From Candidatus Pyrohabitans sp. JdFR-17 (GTDB lineage Archaea; Hydrothermarchaeota; Hydrothermarchaeia; Hydrothermarchaeales; BMS3B): a stretch of DNA of 39,160 nt. Both the position numbers and the translations under genes were made by a program. This document shows positions 38,982 through 39,160 of this stretch, piece by piece. How positions within the stretch are numbered: the first letter of the stretch is position 1; each line of letters opens with the position of its first letter. A model generated the notes under the pieces. That model did no database searches. It saw only the letters and a program-made list of their open reading frames with translations, and was not told the origin of the DNA. The stretch spans positions 1 to 39,160 of the forward strand of contig MTME02000094.1 in the NCBI GenBank assembly GCA_002011115.2, read 5' to 3'.

Positions 38982-39160
38982 CGATGGTGATGTTCATTGC
39001 ATATGCTCTTCTTCCATGCAGGTGTTTGGTTCATTGAATCTAGCAACCCTTCTTTAACAACAAGCTAGTACGCCCTCAATAAGCTCTTTAAATGCATGCT
39101 ATATCAGGTGCTGTCAAGTTTAGCATATTCTCACCCCCAGGAGGTTGCAGAATCTCTCAA
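38982..39160. other. Window edge, no supported gene
   Basis: A plus-strand frame from the ATG at about 39090 stays open to the edge (MHAISGAVKFSIFSPPGG), and a minus-strand frame ends with ERFCNLLGVRIC and TAA at about 39121-39123. Either could be the border of a gene outside the window. I cannot choose between them. Confidence 0.2.

Overview
The window is archaeal, almost certainly euryarchaeal. Supporting markers are the archaeal mevalonate route (mevalonate kinase, isopentenyl phosphate kinase, type 2 IPP isomerase), an RNase J, archaeal-type PEP carboxylase, ADH synthase of the non-classical shikimate route, CofE (coenzyme F420), the beta subunit of acetyl-CoA decarbonylase/synthase, archaeal riboflavin synthase, ribosomal protein eL41, a canonical C/D box sRNA, and TATA-type promoters often placed for leaderless starts. 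The F420, acetyl-CoA synthase and DUF98 chorismate-lyase genes point to tetrahydromethanopterin-type C1 metabolism. Two cytochrome-maturation-like genes, a triheme c-type lipoprotein and a cytochrome b show a respiratory membrane. A methanogen-related, ANME-like, Archaeoglobi-like or other cytochrome-bearing euryarchaeon fits; I cannot fix the lineage from this sequence alone.

Layout. 1-3285 (minus): mvk-ipk-fni-RNase J operon. 3341-4272: a CoaD-like gene with a degenerate active site, cut short at the end of a decayed IS200/IS605-type tnpB, then hairpins and a small membrane protein. 4306-6000 (minus): B12-binding radical SAM protein. 6144-11177: trpC-trpE-trpG-PEP carboxylase-ADH synthase. 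11220-11279: C/D box sRNA. 11280-16318: two stand-alone response-regulator receivers around cdhC, a phosphoribosyltransferase with an unknown membrane-anchored partner, and a tRNA methylthiotransferase. 16381-17256: cofE and tRNA-Gly. 17445-23152: a surface-glycan-like operon with two related polymerase-like membrane proteins around a glycosyltransferase, plus a beta-propeller lipoprotein. 23179-24888: pyrD, DUF98 chorismate lyase, eL41, tRNA-Leu. 25144-27414: a third receiver and the two CcmF-like halves. 27411-29705: riboflavin/FAD genes and thymidylate kinase. 29778-31988: tRNA-His, DUF2299, and a TusA/thioredoxin/DsrE-like module facing an ArsR regulator across a long perfect inverted repeat. 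31985-36614: Na+/H+ antiporter, Ni/Co transporter, DUF1015, DUF89. 36730-38316: triheme lipoprotein, small membrane protein, cytochrome b. 38395-39160: tRNA-Ser with a duplicated 3' end and an intergenic region rich in TTGTAA motifs.

The most unusual items are: (1) a hairpin-linker-hairpin element found twice, each time downstream of and in the same sense as a tRNA gene, with paired compensatory changes in one stem; (2) the ArsR-controlled sulfur/redox module with a 16+16 bp operator around the promoter; (3) the CoaD-like protein that has lost its HxGH motif and C-terminus; (4) the C/D box sRNA; and (5) a winged helix fused to FAD synthetase.
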